Below, piece by piece: positions 55,545 through 64,000 of a stretch of DNA of 64,000 nucleotides. The notes under the pieces are model-generated. The model saw only the letters and a list, made by a program, of their open reading frames with translations, did not search any database and was not told where the DNA came from. How positions within the stretch are numbered: position 1 is the stretch's first letter; the number at the start of each line of letters is the position of its first letter. The position numbers and the translations under genes were made by a program. Location: contig CACHCL010000001.1 of NCBI GenBank assembly GCA_902578315.1, positions 124,001-188,000 on the forward strand, given 5' to 3'. This DNA is from an uncultured Pelagibacteraceae bacterium (lineage in GTDB: Bacteria; Pseudomonadota; Alphaproteobacteria; Pelagibacterales; Pelagibacteraceae).

Positions 55545-56195
55545 ATGAATAAAAATTTAGATCACCTTAATTATAAATTAAAAATCATTGATAATTTTTT
55601 AAACGAGAATGATTATAAAAGACTTTGTGATTTGAATATCAACAAGAATGTTGAAAAAAAATTTCACGTTTATCATAATGAAATTAATGACAAAGGTGTA
55701 ATAAAGTCTGTAATTGATAAAAGTCTTTTAGAAGATATTCATAAAAATTGTCATTCAAAAGCAATGAAAATTTTAAAAGAAATATGTCCTGAAAAAGCTG
55801 ATCTTTATGAATACTCAGACTTTACTATAATCGTAACATCTAAAAATAGTAAATTTCCAATTCATGATGATACACCAAATAAGTTATTGTCTGGAGTAAT
55901 TTATCTCTCTCCTGAGTCTAATTCAGGAACTATTTTTTATAATAGTAGACAAGGTGAAAATAGAACTGAGATAGATTGGAAAACAAATAGAGCAGTTTTT
56001 TTCTCCAGAAGAGAAAAAGAAACCTGGCATTCTTATGAAGGAGATATGAAAAATAATAGAGTTGCATTGGTTTATAACCTTATGACAACTCAGGTAAAAG
56101 AAGTTTTTGAGGTTGAGAAGAAAAACTATTTTATTGGTAATTTAAGGTGGAAACTTAGTCCACATATTTATAAATATTTCAAAATAATTATTTAA
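55545..56195 (+). CDS. 2-oxoglutarate/Fe(II) oxygenase (P4H-like)
   Basis: 216 residues. Metal ligands fit His-x-Asp in FPIHDDTPNKLLSGVIYLSP near residue 106 and the distal His in ETWHSYEGD near 165; Arg in NNRVALVYNLM would hold 2-oxoglutarate. The fold resembles prolyl 4-hydroxylase-like or sugar/peptide hydroxylases of the 2OG-FeII family. It is 62 bases after the second FkbM gene. The substrate is unknown; a modified surface glycan is possible from context. Confidence 0.75.
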   Translation: MNKNLDHLNYKLKIIDNFLNENDYKRLCDLNINKNVEKKFHVYHNEINDKGVIKSVIDKSLLEDIHKNCHSKAMKILKEICPEKADLYEYSDFTIIVTSKNSKFPIHDDTPNKLLSGVIYLSPESNSGTIFYNSRQGENRTEIDWKTNRAVFFSRREKETWHSYEGDMKNNRVALVYNLMTTQVKEVFEVEKKNYFIGNLRWKLSPHIYKYFKIII

Positions 56196-56275
56196 AAAAT
56201 ATATTTATCAATAATATAAATTAAAATTCCTGCTGCTATCCCTAAAAGTATCCAATGAAAATTTTCTTTAATCAT
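56192..56275 (-). CDS. 27-residue single-helix membrane ORF after the MazG-like gene
   Basis: ATG at 56275 overlaps the MazG-like stop as ATGA. The product starts MIKENFHWILLGIAAG and ends YIIDKYIF, one transmembrane helix with charged ends. It overlaps the end of the 2OG oxygenase gene on the other strand by 4 bases. The coupling and clean helix argue for translation; there is no known family. Confidence 0.5.
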   Translation of the reverse strand: MIKENFHWILLGIAAGILIYIIDKYIF

Positions 56276-56643
56276 GCAACAAATTTATTGAGATCTGGTT
56301 TAAAATAATTTGGACCCTTCATCACTTTTCCCTTTTCGTTATATATAGGTTTACCGTCAGCACCTAATTTGCTCATATTTGAGTTTTGAACCTCTTCAAA
56401 ACATTTATCTAAATTTATGCCAAAAGCATGGCCTGCCCCATATGTAACATATAAAATGTCCGTTAAAGCATCTGCAACCTCTTTAATATCTTTTTTTTCA
56501 ATCGCATCCTTAAGTTCATCAAGCTCTTCTTTAATCAATTCATATCTTAAATTAGTAATTTTATTACTAGGAAATTCAGCTTTTCCTTTAACCTCTTGGC
56601 CAAATGTTTTCATAAACTTTTTTACTCTTTCAAAGTTACTCAT
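56272..56643 (-). CDS. MazG-like nucleotide pyrophosphohydrolase
   Basis: 123 residues. The metal-binding ExxE...ExxD pattern occurs in LIKEELDELKDAIEKKDIKEVADALTDILYVTYGAGHAFG (residues 36-75), the all-alpha NTP pyrophosphatase core. Family members remove damaged or excess NTPs; the C-terminal NSNMSKLGADGKPIYNEKGKVMKGPNYFKPDL is typical of the phage/bacterial PRA-PH-like subgroup. It is divergent from fumC. Confidence 0.82.
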   Translation of the reverse strand: MSNFERVKKFMKTFGQEVKGKAEFPSNKITNLRYELIKEELDELKDAIEKKDIKEVADALTDILYVTYGAGHAFGINLDKCFEEVQNSNMSKLGADGKPIYNEKGKVMKGPNYFKPDLNKFVA

Positions 56644-56703
56644 TTTGTATCCTTTATATTTTATAATTACTTAAATTAAGTGTATTATAACAAAGAATCG
56701 ATA

Positions 56704-58092
56704 ATGAAATATAGAACAGAATTTGACAGTGTAGGAAAAATAAAGGTGCCTGGTGATAAGTATTGGGGTGCCTCAACTGAGAGATCGAATAAATATTTCA
56801 ATATTGGGGATTTTCTTGTAAGGCCGCTAGTTATCCACTCCATTGCAATAATAAAAAAAGCTGCTGCAATCGTTAATGCGAGAAATAAAGATTTAGAAAC
56901 TCGATTAAGTAAATTTATTATTAAAGCCGCAGATGAAGTGATTAAAGGAAAGCTTGACTCGCACTTCCCCTTAAAAGTTTGGCAAACAGGTTCGGGTACT
57001 CAAACCAATATGAATGTAAATGAGGTAATTGCGAATAGGGCTATACAGATAATGAAAGGGAAAATGGGAACTAAAAAACCAATACATCCTAACGATCATG
57101 TAAATAAATCACAATCAACAAATGACGTATTTCCTACAGCAATGCATATCGCGATAGCTTTAAAAACAAACGAAAAATTACTACCCTCACTGAAATATCT
57201 AGAAAAAGAATTAGCAAATAAATCAAAAAAATTCAAAAAAATTGTCAAAGTAGGCAGAACACACTTACAAGATGCAACTCCACTTACATTAGGTCAAGAG
57301 TTTTCTGGTTATCATGCTCAATTAAAAAAGTGCATAATAAGAATCGAGGCTGCATTAAAAGAAATTTACTATTTAGCTCAGGGAGGAACAGCTGTTGGTA
57401 CTGGATTGAATACTCGAAAAAACTTTGACAAAAAAATAGTAAGAGAAATAGGTAGAATTACCAAACTTCCTTTTAAACCTTCTATAAATAAATTTGCAGC
57501 TTTAGCAGCACATGACGAAATAGTAAATTTTTCTGGTACACTTAATACTACCGCAGTTTGTTTAATGAAAATTGCAAACGATATAAGATTTTTAGGATCT
57601 GGACCAAGAGCAGGATACGGTGAACTTATATTGCCATCAAATGAACCGGGTTCGTCTATTATGCCTGGAAAAGTAAATCCCACTCAATGTGAGGCTGTTA
57701 CAATGGTTTGTGTAAAAGTGATAGGGAATCACAATGGAATAACAATGGCAGGCTCTCATGGTCATTTTGAATTAAATGTTTTTAAACCATTAATTATTCA
57801 TAACATCTTACAATCTATAGAAATAATGAGTGACTCGGCGAAAAATTTTGCATTATATTGTGTGAAAGGTATCAAGGCTGACAAAAAAAGAATTAAATCT
57901 CTTTTGGATAACTCGCTCATGTTAGTAACAGCTTTAGCACCGAAAATTGGTTATGACAAAGCTGCTTCAATTGCAAAAGAGGCGCATAAAAATGGCACTA
58001 CCTTAAGATATGAGGTAATTAAAGCCGGGTTATTGAAAGAAAAAGAATACGATAAAATAATGAGTCCTATCGCAATGACCACACCAAAATAA
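56704..58092 (+). CDS. fumC: Class II fumarate hydratase
   Basis: 462 residues from ATG at 56704 ([22 protein letters not shown]). A GTG further out at 56680 would add eight unlikely residues. Superfamily motifs are [37 protein letters not shown] and the signature [16 protein letters not shown]. It is the oxygen-stable, iron-independent fumarase of the TCA cycle. Confidence 0.94.
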   Translation: MKYRTEFDSVGKIKVPGDKYWGASTERSNKYFNIGDFLVRPLVIHSIAIIKKAAAIVNARNKDLETRLSKFIIKAADEVIKGKLDSHFPLKVWQTGSGTQTNMNVNEVIANRAIQIMKGKMGTKKPIHPNDHVNKSQSTNDVFPTAMHIAIALKTNEKLLPSLKYLEKELANKSKKFKKIVKVGRTHLQDATPLTLGQEFSGYHAQLKKCIIRIEAALKEIYYLAQGGTAVGTGLNTRKNFDKKIVREIGRITKLPFKPSINKFAALAAHDEIVNFSGTLNTTAVCLMKIANDIRFLGSGPRAGYGELILPSNEPGSSIMPGKVNPTQCEAVTMVCVKVIGNHNGITMAGSHGHFELNVFKPLIIHNILQSIEIMSDSAKNFALYCVKGIKADKKRIKSLLDNSLMLVTALAPKIGYDKAASIAKEAHKNGTTLRYEVIKAGLLKEKEYDKIMSPIAMTTPK

Positions 58093-58093
58093 A

Positions 58094-59497
58094 TCAAAGG
58101 ATTTCAACTAAAAATTTTTTTATTTTAGAAAGATTAAAGATTTTAGTAAAACTTTCATCAAATAAAATATTCTCAAAAGTTGATTTCAGATACTTTAAAT
58201 CTTCCTCTTTAGCTCTGTAATTTTTTGTATTATCTATGAGATCGAAATTGATCTTTTTTTTAAGGATATTCAAATTACCTTGAAACTTTAAATTAAAATT
58301 TTCATTTTTAACTTTATAATTAATATCAAATTTTTTAAGAAATTTTTTCTTATCTGGAGAAATTATTAAACATTGAAAATACAAGACAGGATATTCTTCT
58401 AATAAATTTATGCTATTATTACATTCTAATTTAGTCTGATAAATAAAGAGATTTTTTGTGAAATTAAGTCTTCCATAAGCTAAATTTGATTTTACATCTG
58501 CTTGATTTATCAAATTTCGGTTTAATTTTTTTGGTCTGAAAATAATTTTTATTTCACTATTAAATTGTTTAATAATATCCTGATACTTTAATATTTTTTT
58601 TATATTAAATCTTTTTAATAAATCAACATCTACATCTTTAACTTCAGTATTAAGGTTTGCTTGAAAAAAAGGTTTTAATATTAATAAACCGTCACCATTT
58701 AAAGAAATTTTTTTATCTCTAAAAAAAAGATCTTTCACTTCTAAAGTATCGTCATCATATATAAATTTAAATTTAAAATTTGATTTTAAAATTTTCCCTT
58801 TTATATTTCCTTTAAGGTTATCAGGTTTATTATTACTTAAAATTTTTATTTTGATCGATATACCAGTTTTCAAAAGTTTAAAACTAATATTTGATAAAGT
58901 ATCGCTTAAATTGATCTTAAATTTTTTATTAAAAATTTGTCCTTTTATAATATTTTTTTCTAACCCATAATTAATATAATTAATCTTTTTCAAATCAATA
59001 ATATTATTGTTTTTATCTTTTACTTTAAGGTTTAAGTTCTTAAAAGATAATTTTTTTTTTAAATCAAAAATATTTTTACCTAAAGTCTTTAAATTTTTAA
59101 AATCAATTTCAAGATTACTATTTTCTACAAAAACTTTTCTTACCTCATAATTTGAATAATTATAAATATTTAATATTTTTGGGTAAATGATTAGTTTTTC
59201 TATTTTAAAGTTTGTTTCTGTTGAAAAAAAATCTGAACTTACGTTGGTGATTACTAAACGGGGTGAAGGAAAAGATTTATATTTTATATTATCAATATTT
59301 TTGATATCCAGCCCATAATTATTGGACATATATGAATCAATAACAAGATATTTTTTTTTGTAATCAAAAAAATAAGGAATTAATAGAAATAAGAGTATTG
59401 CAACAAAAAAAATTAAAAAAAGATATCTAAGAAAAAAAACAAATTTAAAAAAACCTGAAAATTTGTTGTTAATTATTTTTTGTATTTTATTTATCAT
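58094..59497 (-). CDS. AsmA-like membrane protein
   Basis: 467 residues. One strong membrane helix at about 16-40 is followed by a long series of beta strands with Lys/Asn-rich turns (YKSFPSPRLVITNVSSDFFSTETNFKIEKLIIYPKIL). The text KNLNLKVKDKNNNIIDL and FRDKKISLNGDGLLILKPFFQANLNTEVKDVDVDLLKRF is typical of AsmA-family chains that bridge the envelope and carry lipids. Sequence similarity within this family is weak, so the call relies mainly on layout. It converges with fumC with a one-base gap. Confidence 0.6.
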   Translation of the reverse strand: MINKIQKIINNKFSGFFKFVFFLRYLFLIFFVAILLFLLIPYFFDYKKKYLVIDSYMSNNYGLDIKNIDNIKYKSFPSPRLVITNVSSDFFSTETNFKIEKLIIYPKILNIYNYSNYEVRKVFVENSNLEIDFKNLKTLGKNIFDLKKKLSFKNLNLKVKDKNNNIIDLKKINYINYGLEKNIIKGQIFNKKFKINLSDTLSNISFKLLKTGISIKIKILSNNKPDNLKGNIKGKILKSNFKFKFIYDDDTLEVKDLFFRDKKISLNGDGLLILKPFFQANLNTEVKDVDVDLLKRFNIKKILKYQDIIKQFNSEIKIIFRPKKLNRNLINQADVKSNLAYGRLNFTKNLFIYQTKLECNNSINLLEEYPVLYFQCLIISPDKKKFLKKFDINYKVKNENFNLKFQGNLNILKKKINFDLIDNTKNYRAKEEDLKYLKSTFENILFDESFTKIFNLSKIKKFLVEIL

Positions 59498-59541
59498 TTT
59501 TTTTATTTTTATAACTAGTATATAAAGAAAAATTCATACTT

Positions 59542-61587
59542 ATGAAAAGCATAGATAAATTAATTAATGATTTAAACAAGGAACAAAAAGAGGCAGTGCT
59601 AAGCATCGACGGTCCCAACTTAATTGTAGCTGGTGCGGGATCTGGTAAAACTAGAGTTCTGACTACAAGATTAATTCATATCATTGATCAGAAAAAAGCT
59701 TTTCCAAATCAAATACTTTGTGTCACTTTTACCAACAAAGCTGCAAGAGAGATGCAGAATAGAGTAATACAAAACCTTAAAGGTAGTTCAAAAGCTATAC
59801 CTTGGTTAGGCACATTTCATTCTATAAGTGTAAAATTTCTTCGAAGGCATGCAGAGGCACTTGATTATAAAAGTAATTTCACAATTTTAGATACTGATGA
59901 TCAAAAAAAATTAATAAGAAATATTGTTAAGGGAGAAAATTTGGATGCAAAAAAGTTCTCACCACAATTAATTATGTATCATATAGATCAATGGAAGAAT
60001 AAAGGACTTTTGCCAAAAGATATAAAACTAAAAAATTCAAGCTCAATTTTAAAATCAATTTTAAAAGTTTATGAAATATATCAAAACAAAACAAAAGATT
60101 TAAACGCATTTGATTTTGGAGATTTAATTCTTTTTTGTGTTAAGCTTTTTGAAGAGCATGAGGATATAAAAAAGATATATCGTAATAATTTTAAATATAT
60201 TCTAGTTGATGAATTTCAAGATACCAATTTCATTCAAAATAAATGGTTGAATTTATTAGTAAATGAAAATCAAAATATTTGTTGCGTTGGAGATGATGAT
60301 CAATCGATTTACAGTTGGAGAGGAGCAGAAATTAAAAATTTTTTGACATTTGATCAAATTTACAAAAATTGTAAAGTGTTTAAGTTAGAACAAAACTATA
60401 GGTCAACAAAAAATATACTAGAGATTGCGTCTAACTTGATAGCTAATAATTCAAATAGATTGGGAAAAAAATTATGGTCATCTGCAGATGAGGGGGACTT
60501 GGTAAAGCTAAATTGTTACAGATCTGGAAAAGATGAAGCCCAAGGTATTAGTGATATAATTGAGCAAAAAATCAAAAAAAAATATTGTTTAAATAATGTA
60601 TCTATCTTAGTGAGAGCAATTTATCAAACAAGAGAGTTTGAAGAAAGATTTCTTCAAGTTGGTATTGGTTACCGAGTCCTAGGCGGTATAAAGTTCTATG
60701 AAAGAGCAGAAATTAAAGATGCAGTAGCTTATTTGAGGATTATAAATCAAAAATTTGATGATTTAGCTTTAGAGCGAGTAATAGGATCTCCAAAAAAAGG
60801 TATTGGGGAAAGTACTTTAAATCAGATTTTTACTTTTGGTAAAATTAATAAATTATGTCTCGAGGACTCAATTCTCAAAATTTTAGAAAAAGATGAATTT
60901 AAACCAAAAATTAAAAATACTCTTAATCAATTAATGTCCATGATTCAAAAATGGCGTAAGGATTCAAACAGATTAAAGCACTATGATTTATTAAAACTTG
61001 TTTTAGATGAGTCAGGTTATTCTTCAATGCTAAAAAATAAAAAAGATTTAGAAAACGAAAATAGATTAGAAAATTTAAAAGAATTATTAAGGGCTATGCA
61101 AGATTATGACAATTTACAAAGCTTTTTAGAACACGTTGCGTTGGCTACTTCAATCGATCAAGAGTGGGAGGGCGCAAAAATAAATCTTATGACTATGCAT
61201 GCTGCTAAAGGATTGGAATTTGACGTTGTGTTTCTTCCTGGATGGGAAGAAGGATTGTTTCCTCATCAAAAATCTTTAGAAGAAAAGGGAGATTTTGCCT
61301 TAGAAGAGGAGAGAAGATTAGCTTACGTTGGAATTACTAGAGCAAAGAAAGAGGCCTACTTGTCTTTTGCTATGAAAAGGGCTTACCACGGAGATTGGAT
61401 GGATGTATTGCCCTCAAGATTTATTAGCGAAATACCAGATGAAAGTGTTGAAAAAAATGAGATTGAATTTTCAGATACTGAAGATTTTGAATTTAATCAA
61501 GATAACTCTATAGATTATGAAGAGGGGTACAGAAGCCCAGGATGGGATAGGTACAAAAAGAATAAAATGCTGAAATGGAAAAAATAA
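59542..61587 (+). CDS. uvrD: UvrD/PcrA-family DNA helicase
   Basis: 681 residues. Motif I is LIVAGAGSGKTRVLTTRL near residue 30, with LCVTFTNKAAREMQNRV (Ia), ILVDEFQDTN (II), VGDDDQSIYSWRGAEIKNF (III), LEQNYRSTKNIL (IV) and MTMHAAKGLEFDVVFLPGWEEGLFPH (V), then LAYVGITRAKKEAYLSF (VI). It is an SF1A 3'-5' helicase for excision and mismatch repair. Length is slightly below the 720 of E. coli UvrD. It overlaps pepP by 13 bases. Confidence 0.93.
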   Translation: MKSIDKLINDLNKEQKEAVLSIDGPNLIVAGAGSGKTRVLTTRLIHIIDQKKAFPNQILCVTFTNKAAREMQNRVIQNLKGSSKAIPWLGTFHSISVKFLRRHAEALDYKSNFTILDTDDQKKLIRNIVKGENLDAKKFSPQLIMYHIDQWKNKGLLPKDIKLKNSSSILKSILKVYEIYQNKTKDLNAFDFGDLILFCVKLFEEHEDIKKIYRNNFKYILVDEFQDTNFIQNKWLNLLVNENQNICCVGDDDQSIYSWRGAEIKNFLTFDQIYKNCKVFKLEQNYRSTKNILEIASNLIANNSNRLGKKLWSSADEGDLVKLNCYRSGKDEAQGISDIIEQKIKKKYCLNNVSILVRAIYQTREFEERFLQVGIGYRVLGGIKFYERAEIKDAVAYLRIINQKFDDLALERVIGSPKKGIGESTLNQIFTFGKINKLCLEDSILKILEKDEFKPKIKNTLNQLMSMIQKWRKDSNRLKHYDLLKLVLDESGYSSMLKNKKDLENENRLENLKELLRAMQDYDNLQSFLEHVALATSIDQEWEGAKINLMTMHAAKGLEFDVVFLPGWEEGLFPHQKSLEEKGDFALEEERRLAYVGITRAKKEAYLSFAMKRAYHGDWMDVLPSRFISEIPDESVEKNEIEFSDTEDFEFNQDNSIDYEEGYRSPGWDRYKKNKMLKWKK

Positions 61588-63293
61588 ATAGATTAAAAAA
61601 ACTTTTTAAACGAGAAAAAATCGATGGATACTTAATTCCGAAAAATGATGAATTTTTTGATGAGTACATTTCTCAACATAATGATAGGCTTAATTATATT
61701 TCTAACTTTACAGGATCGTATGGATTTTCTTTAATACTAAGAAATGAAAATTATTTATTTGTTGATGGAAGATATACTTTACAAGCAAGCAAACAATCTG
61801 GAAAGTTTTTTAAAATTGTAACTTTTCCAAATAAAATGCCCTATAATATTTTTGGAAAAAAAAAATTATTTATTGGATTTGATCCAAAAATACTCACCTC
61901 AAAAACTTTAAAAAATTTTTTTAAAAAAACCAATTTTAATTTTAAACCAATTGATGAAAATCTTGTAGACGATATTTGGAAAAGGAAAGCAAAAGAAAAA
62001 AAGCATAATTTTTATTGTTTGCCGATGAACTCTGTTGGTAATAGTTATAAATTTAAGATAGATAAAATTGTAACTTTTTTAAAAAGGGAGAAAGCAGATT
62101 TTCAATTCATAACTGCAAGTGAAAATAATGCTTGGTTATTAAATATGAGGGGTAAGGACTCTAAATACTGCCCTATTCCACATTGCCACATTTTAATTGA
62201 TAAATATAAAAATGTAATAATTTTTTGTGACTTAAATAAAATTAATTCTCATTTAAAAAAATATTTTAAAAAAATAAAGTTTTTTGGAACAGATTTTATC
62301 CCTGAAATTTTATCTGGAATAAAAAAAAAGAAATTTATTTTGGATGAAAACACATGCTCTTTTTATTACGAAAAAATTATAGCTCAGAACAACAGAATAT
62401 TAAAAATTTCAGATCCTATTTATAGTTTAAAAGCTATTAAAAGTGAAAAAGAAATAAAAAATATTAAAAAAGCACATATTTATGACGGTATTGCATTAAC
62501 GAAGTATTTATTTTGGGTGAAAAAAAATTTTAGTAAAAAAAAAATTACTGAAATAAGCTCCTCAAATAAATTATTTGAATTAAGACGAAAAAATAAAAAA
62601 TTTAAATCGCTAAGTTTTCCTACAATTTCTAGCTCGGGACCAAATGGAGCTATTATTCATTACAAAGCTACTTCAGAGAGTAATAGAGTTTTAAAAAAAG
62701 GTGATATTTATTTAGTAGACTCTGGAGGACAATATGAGTTCGGAACAACTGATGTTACAAGAACTATTTCCTTAAAAAATTCTAATCAAAGAATAAAAAA
62801 TATTTTTACAAGAGTTCTAAAAGGACACATAGCAGTTGCTAATTTTAAAATAAAAAAAAATACCTTTGGTTCAAAAATAGATTTTGAAGCAAGAAAACAT
62901 TTGAAGAAAATAGGTTTAAATTATTCCCATGGGACTGGGCATGGCGTAGGATATTTTCTTAATGTTCACGAAGGTCCTCAAGCTATTTCGAAAAATAATT
63001 TTATAAAGTTTGAGAAGGGGATGGTTGTATCAAATGAGCCTGGTTACTATGAAAAAAATAGTTTTGGAATACGAATAGAAAATTTAATTTATGTAAAAAA
63101 ACAAAATAAAAAAAAATATTTTGAAAATTTGACTATGGCACCAATAGATAAAGAACTCATTGTCAAGTCAATGCTTAATGAAAATGAAAAGATCTGGTTG
63201 AATGATTATCACAAAAAAGTTTATGATAATCTAAAAGTTCATATGAATAAATCTGAGATTGAAGATCTTAAATTAGCCTGTTCAGCTATTTAA
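61575..63293 (+). CDS. pepP: Xaa-Pro aminopeptidase (M24B family)
   Basis: 572 residues, the long form with two creatinase-like N-terminal domains before the pita-bread catalytic domain. Metal ligands are Asp in YLVDSGGQYEFGTTDVTRTI (two Asp), His in YSHGTGHGVGYFLNVHEGP, Glu in SNEPGYYEKN and Glu in GIRIENLIYV. It removes N-terminal residues preceding proline. It converges with ligA, overlapping by 12 bases. Confidence 0.9.
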   Translation: MEKINRLKKLFKREKIDGYLIPKNDEFFDEYISQHNDRLNYISNFTGSYGFSLILRNENYLFVDGRYTLQASKQSGKFFKIVTFPNKMPYNIFGKKKLFIGFDPKILTSKTLKNFFKKTNFNFKPIDENLVDDIWKRKAKEKKHNFYCLPMNSVGNSYKFKIDKIVTFLKREKADFQFITASENNAWLLNMRGKDSKYCPIPHCHILIDKYKNVIIFCDLNKINSHLKKYFKKIKFFGTDFIPEILSGIKKKKFILDENTCSFYYEKIIAQNNRILKISDPIYSLKAIKSEKEIKNIKKAHIYDGIALTKYLFWVKKNFSKKKITEISSSNKLFELRRKNKKFKSLSFPTISSSGPNGAIIHYKATSESNRVLKKGDIYLVDSGGQYEFGTTDVTRTISLKNSNQRIKNIFTRVLKGHIAVANFKIKKNTFGSKIDFEARKHLKKIGLNYSHGTGHGVGYFLNVHEGPQAISKNNFIKFEKGMVVSNEPGYYEKNSFGIRIENLIYVKKQNKKKYFENLTMAPIDKELIVKSMLNENEKIWLNDYHKKVYDNLKVHMNKSEIEDLKLACSAI

Positions 63294-64000
63294 GATTTTA
63301 TTCCACTCTTTTTCAAAAATTATTCGAATTTTCAGCTCTTTGGCTTGATCAACCTTTCTTTTAGTTGGTTTAGAATCGCCTACAATCAAATAATCAAGTT
63401 TTTTTGATAAAGAACCAAGCACCTTTCCACCATTATTCTCTGCGATAGATTTGGCTTCAGATCTACTCATGTTTTGAAAACCGCCGGTGAACATAATTTT
63501 TTTATTAGAAAATTTGCCATTTTTACTTTTTATTGAATAACTTATTATATCTAAATTACTTGATAAGTTTTTAGTGATTTTGATATTAATTTTATTTGAA
63601 AAAAAATTATCAATAGCGTCGATTTGTGTTTCGCCAATTCCATCTAATTCTAAAAGATTTTTAAGTAATTTTTTTCTTAATTTGTTGTCATACAACTTTG
63701 AAAACTCCTCTATTGAAATAAAAAAGGATGCAAGTATTTTTGCATTTTCTTGACCGATATGTCTTATACCTATAGAGAAAATAAATTTTTCTAAACTTAT
63801 ATTTTTTGAATTCGATATTGCATTTTTTAAATTATTGATTGACAAATCTCCCCAACCCTCGAGCTGTAAAATTTTTTTATAATTTAAATTAAAAATATCT
63901 GAAGGCTCTTTAATTAATTTTAAGTCCCAAAATTGGTCAATAACTTTTTTTCCTAAACCTTCTATGTTAAATGCCTCTTTTGAAACTATATGTTTCAGTT
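63282..64000 (-). CDS. ligA: NAD-dependent DNA ligase LigA, C-terminal part (5' end outside window)
   Basis: The frame stays open beyond the first in-frame TTG through to base 64000, reading LKHIVSKEAFNIEGLGKKVIDQFW at the edge, so the gene is cut by the window. Visible are the helix-hairpin-helix region (FIFSIGIRHIGQENAKILASFF and LLELDGIGETQIDAI) and the C-terminal BRCT domain (KIMFTGGFQNMSRSEAKSIAENNGGKVLGSLSKKLDYLIVGD). LigA seals nicks in replication and repair. Confidence 0.92.
   Translation of the reverse strand, partial: LKHIVSKEAFNIEGLGKKVIDQFWDLKLIKEPSDIFNLNYKKILQLEGWGDLSINNLKNAISNSKNISLEKFIFSIGIRHIGQENAKILASFFISIEEFSKLYDNKLRKKLLKNLLELDGIGETQIDAIDNFFSNKINIKITKNLSSNLDIISYSIKSKNGKFSNKKIMFTGGFQNMSRSEAKSIAENNGGKVLGSLSKKLDYLIVGDSKPTKRKVDQAKELKIRIIFEKEWNKILNS

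Overview
The window is a compact, AT-rich stretch of a bacterial chromosome with very short or overlapping gene junctions and almost no mobile DNA. Gene content and style point to a marine alphaproteobacterium of the SAR11 / Candidatus Pelagibacter type. The main clues are a circularly permuted two-piece tmRNA, a SAM-II plus SAM-V riboswitch pair in front of metY, many binding-protein-dependent amino-acid and carboxylate transporters, ThyX instead of ThyA, and a split ilvI/ilvH-ilvC-leuA block. The assignment is inferred from these features; no marker gene such as 16S rRNA is present.

Layout. 1-1000: end of a cytochrome b561, a DUF4396 membrane protein and CsaA. 1035-6671 (minus): a complete branched-chain amino-acid type ABC transporter (livK, F, G, M, H) behind a proC-like gene. 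6677-8900: an AbrB-family transporter, a DoxX protein and a beta-barrel outer-membrane protein. 9059-13002 (minus): a tripartite tricarboxylate-type transporter (tctC, B, A) next to a CsiD/GlaH-like glutarate hydroxylase, suggesting a glutarate uptake and oxidation module. 13079-19998 (minus): a second Liv-type system that carries a secreted alpha/beta hydrolase between livH and livM and ends in azlCD. 20082-28031: small redox and sulfur genes (grxC, two msrB, ccdA, cysE, a VOC protein, gshA, gshB) with a ribokinase and other single genes.

28032-29665: the metY control region and gene. A promoter is followed by SAM-II, an intrinsic terminator with a 9-bp antiterminator, SAM-V, two overlapping mini-ORFs and then metY. 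29682-34302: paired small lipoproteins, a 2-hydroxyacid dehydrogenase, a DMT exporter, a DadA-like oxidase and a bactofilin. 34337-39801 (minus): the rod-shape operon mreB, mreC, mreD, mrdA, rodA. 39812-44810: leuA, ilvC, ilvH, ilvI. 44848-49361: miaA, a DegP-type protease, a DUF2065 protein, hflC and hflK. 49416-51167: mrp behind a 10-codon mini-ORF, and thyX.

51181-53147: the permuted tmRNA gene and a 1.67-kb segment carrying one unknown secreted-protein gene, bounded by two copies of the 25-bp tmRNA 3' end. This looks like a tiny genomic island that uses ssrA as its attachment site. 53146-56195: a variable-looking patch (AsmA-like fragment, two FkbM methyltransferases, a 2-oxoglutarate oxygenase). 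56192-64000: a MazG-like gene with a 27-codon partner, fumC, an AsmA-like protein, a UvrD-type helicase, an aminopeptidase P and the C-terminal part of ligA.

The most interesting non-coding features are the competing-stem leader upstream of metY, the ssrA-bounded mini-island, a terminator hairpin that contains the tctB start codon, the mini-ORF coupled to mrp, and a nearly identical 5' leader on two unrelated livK-type genes.
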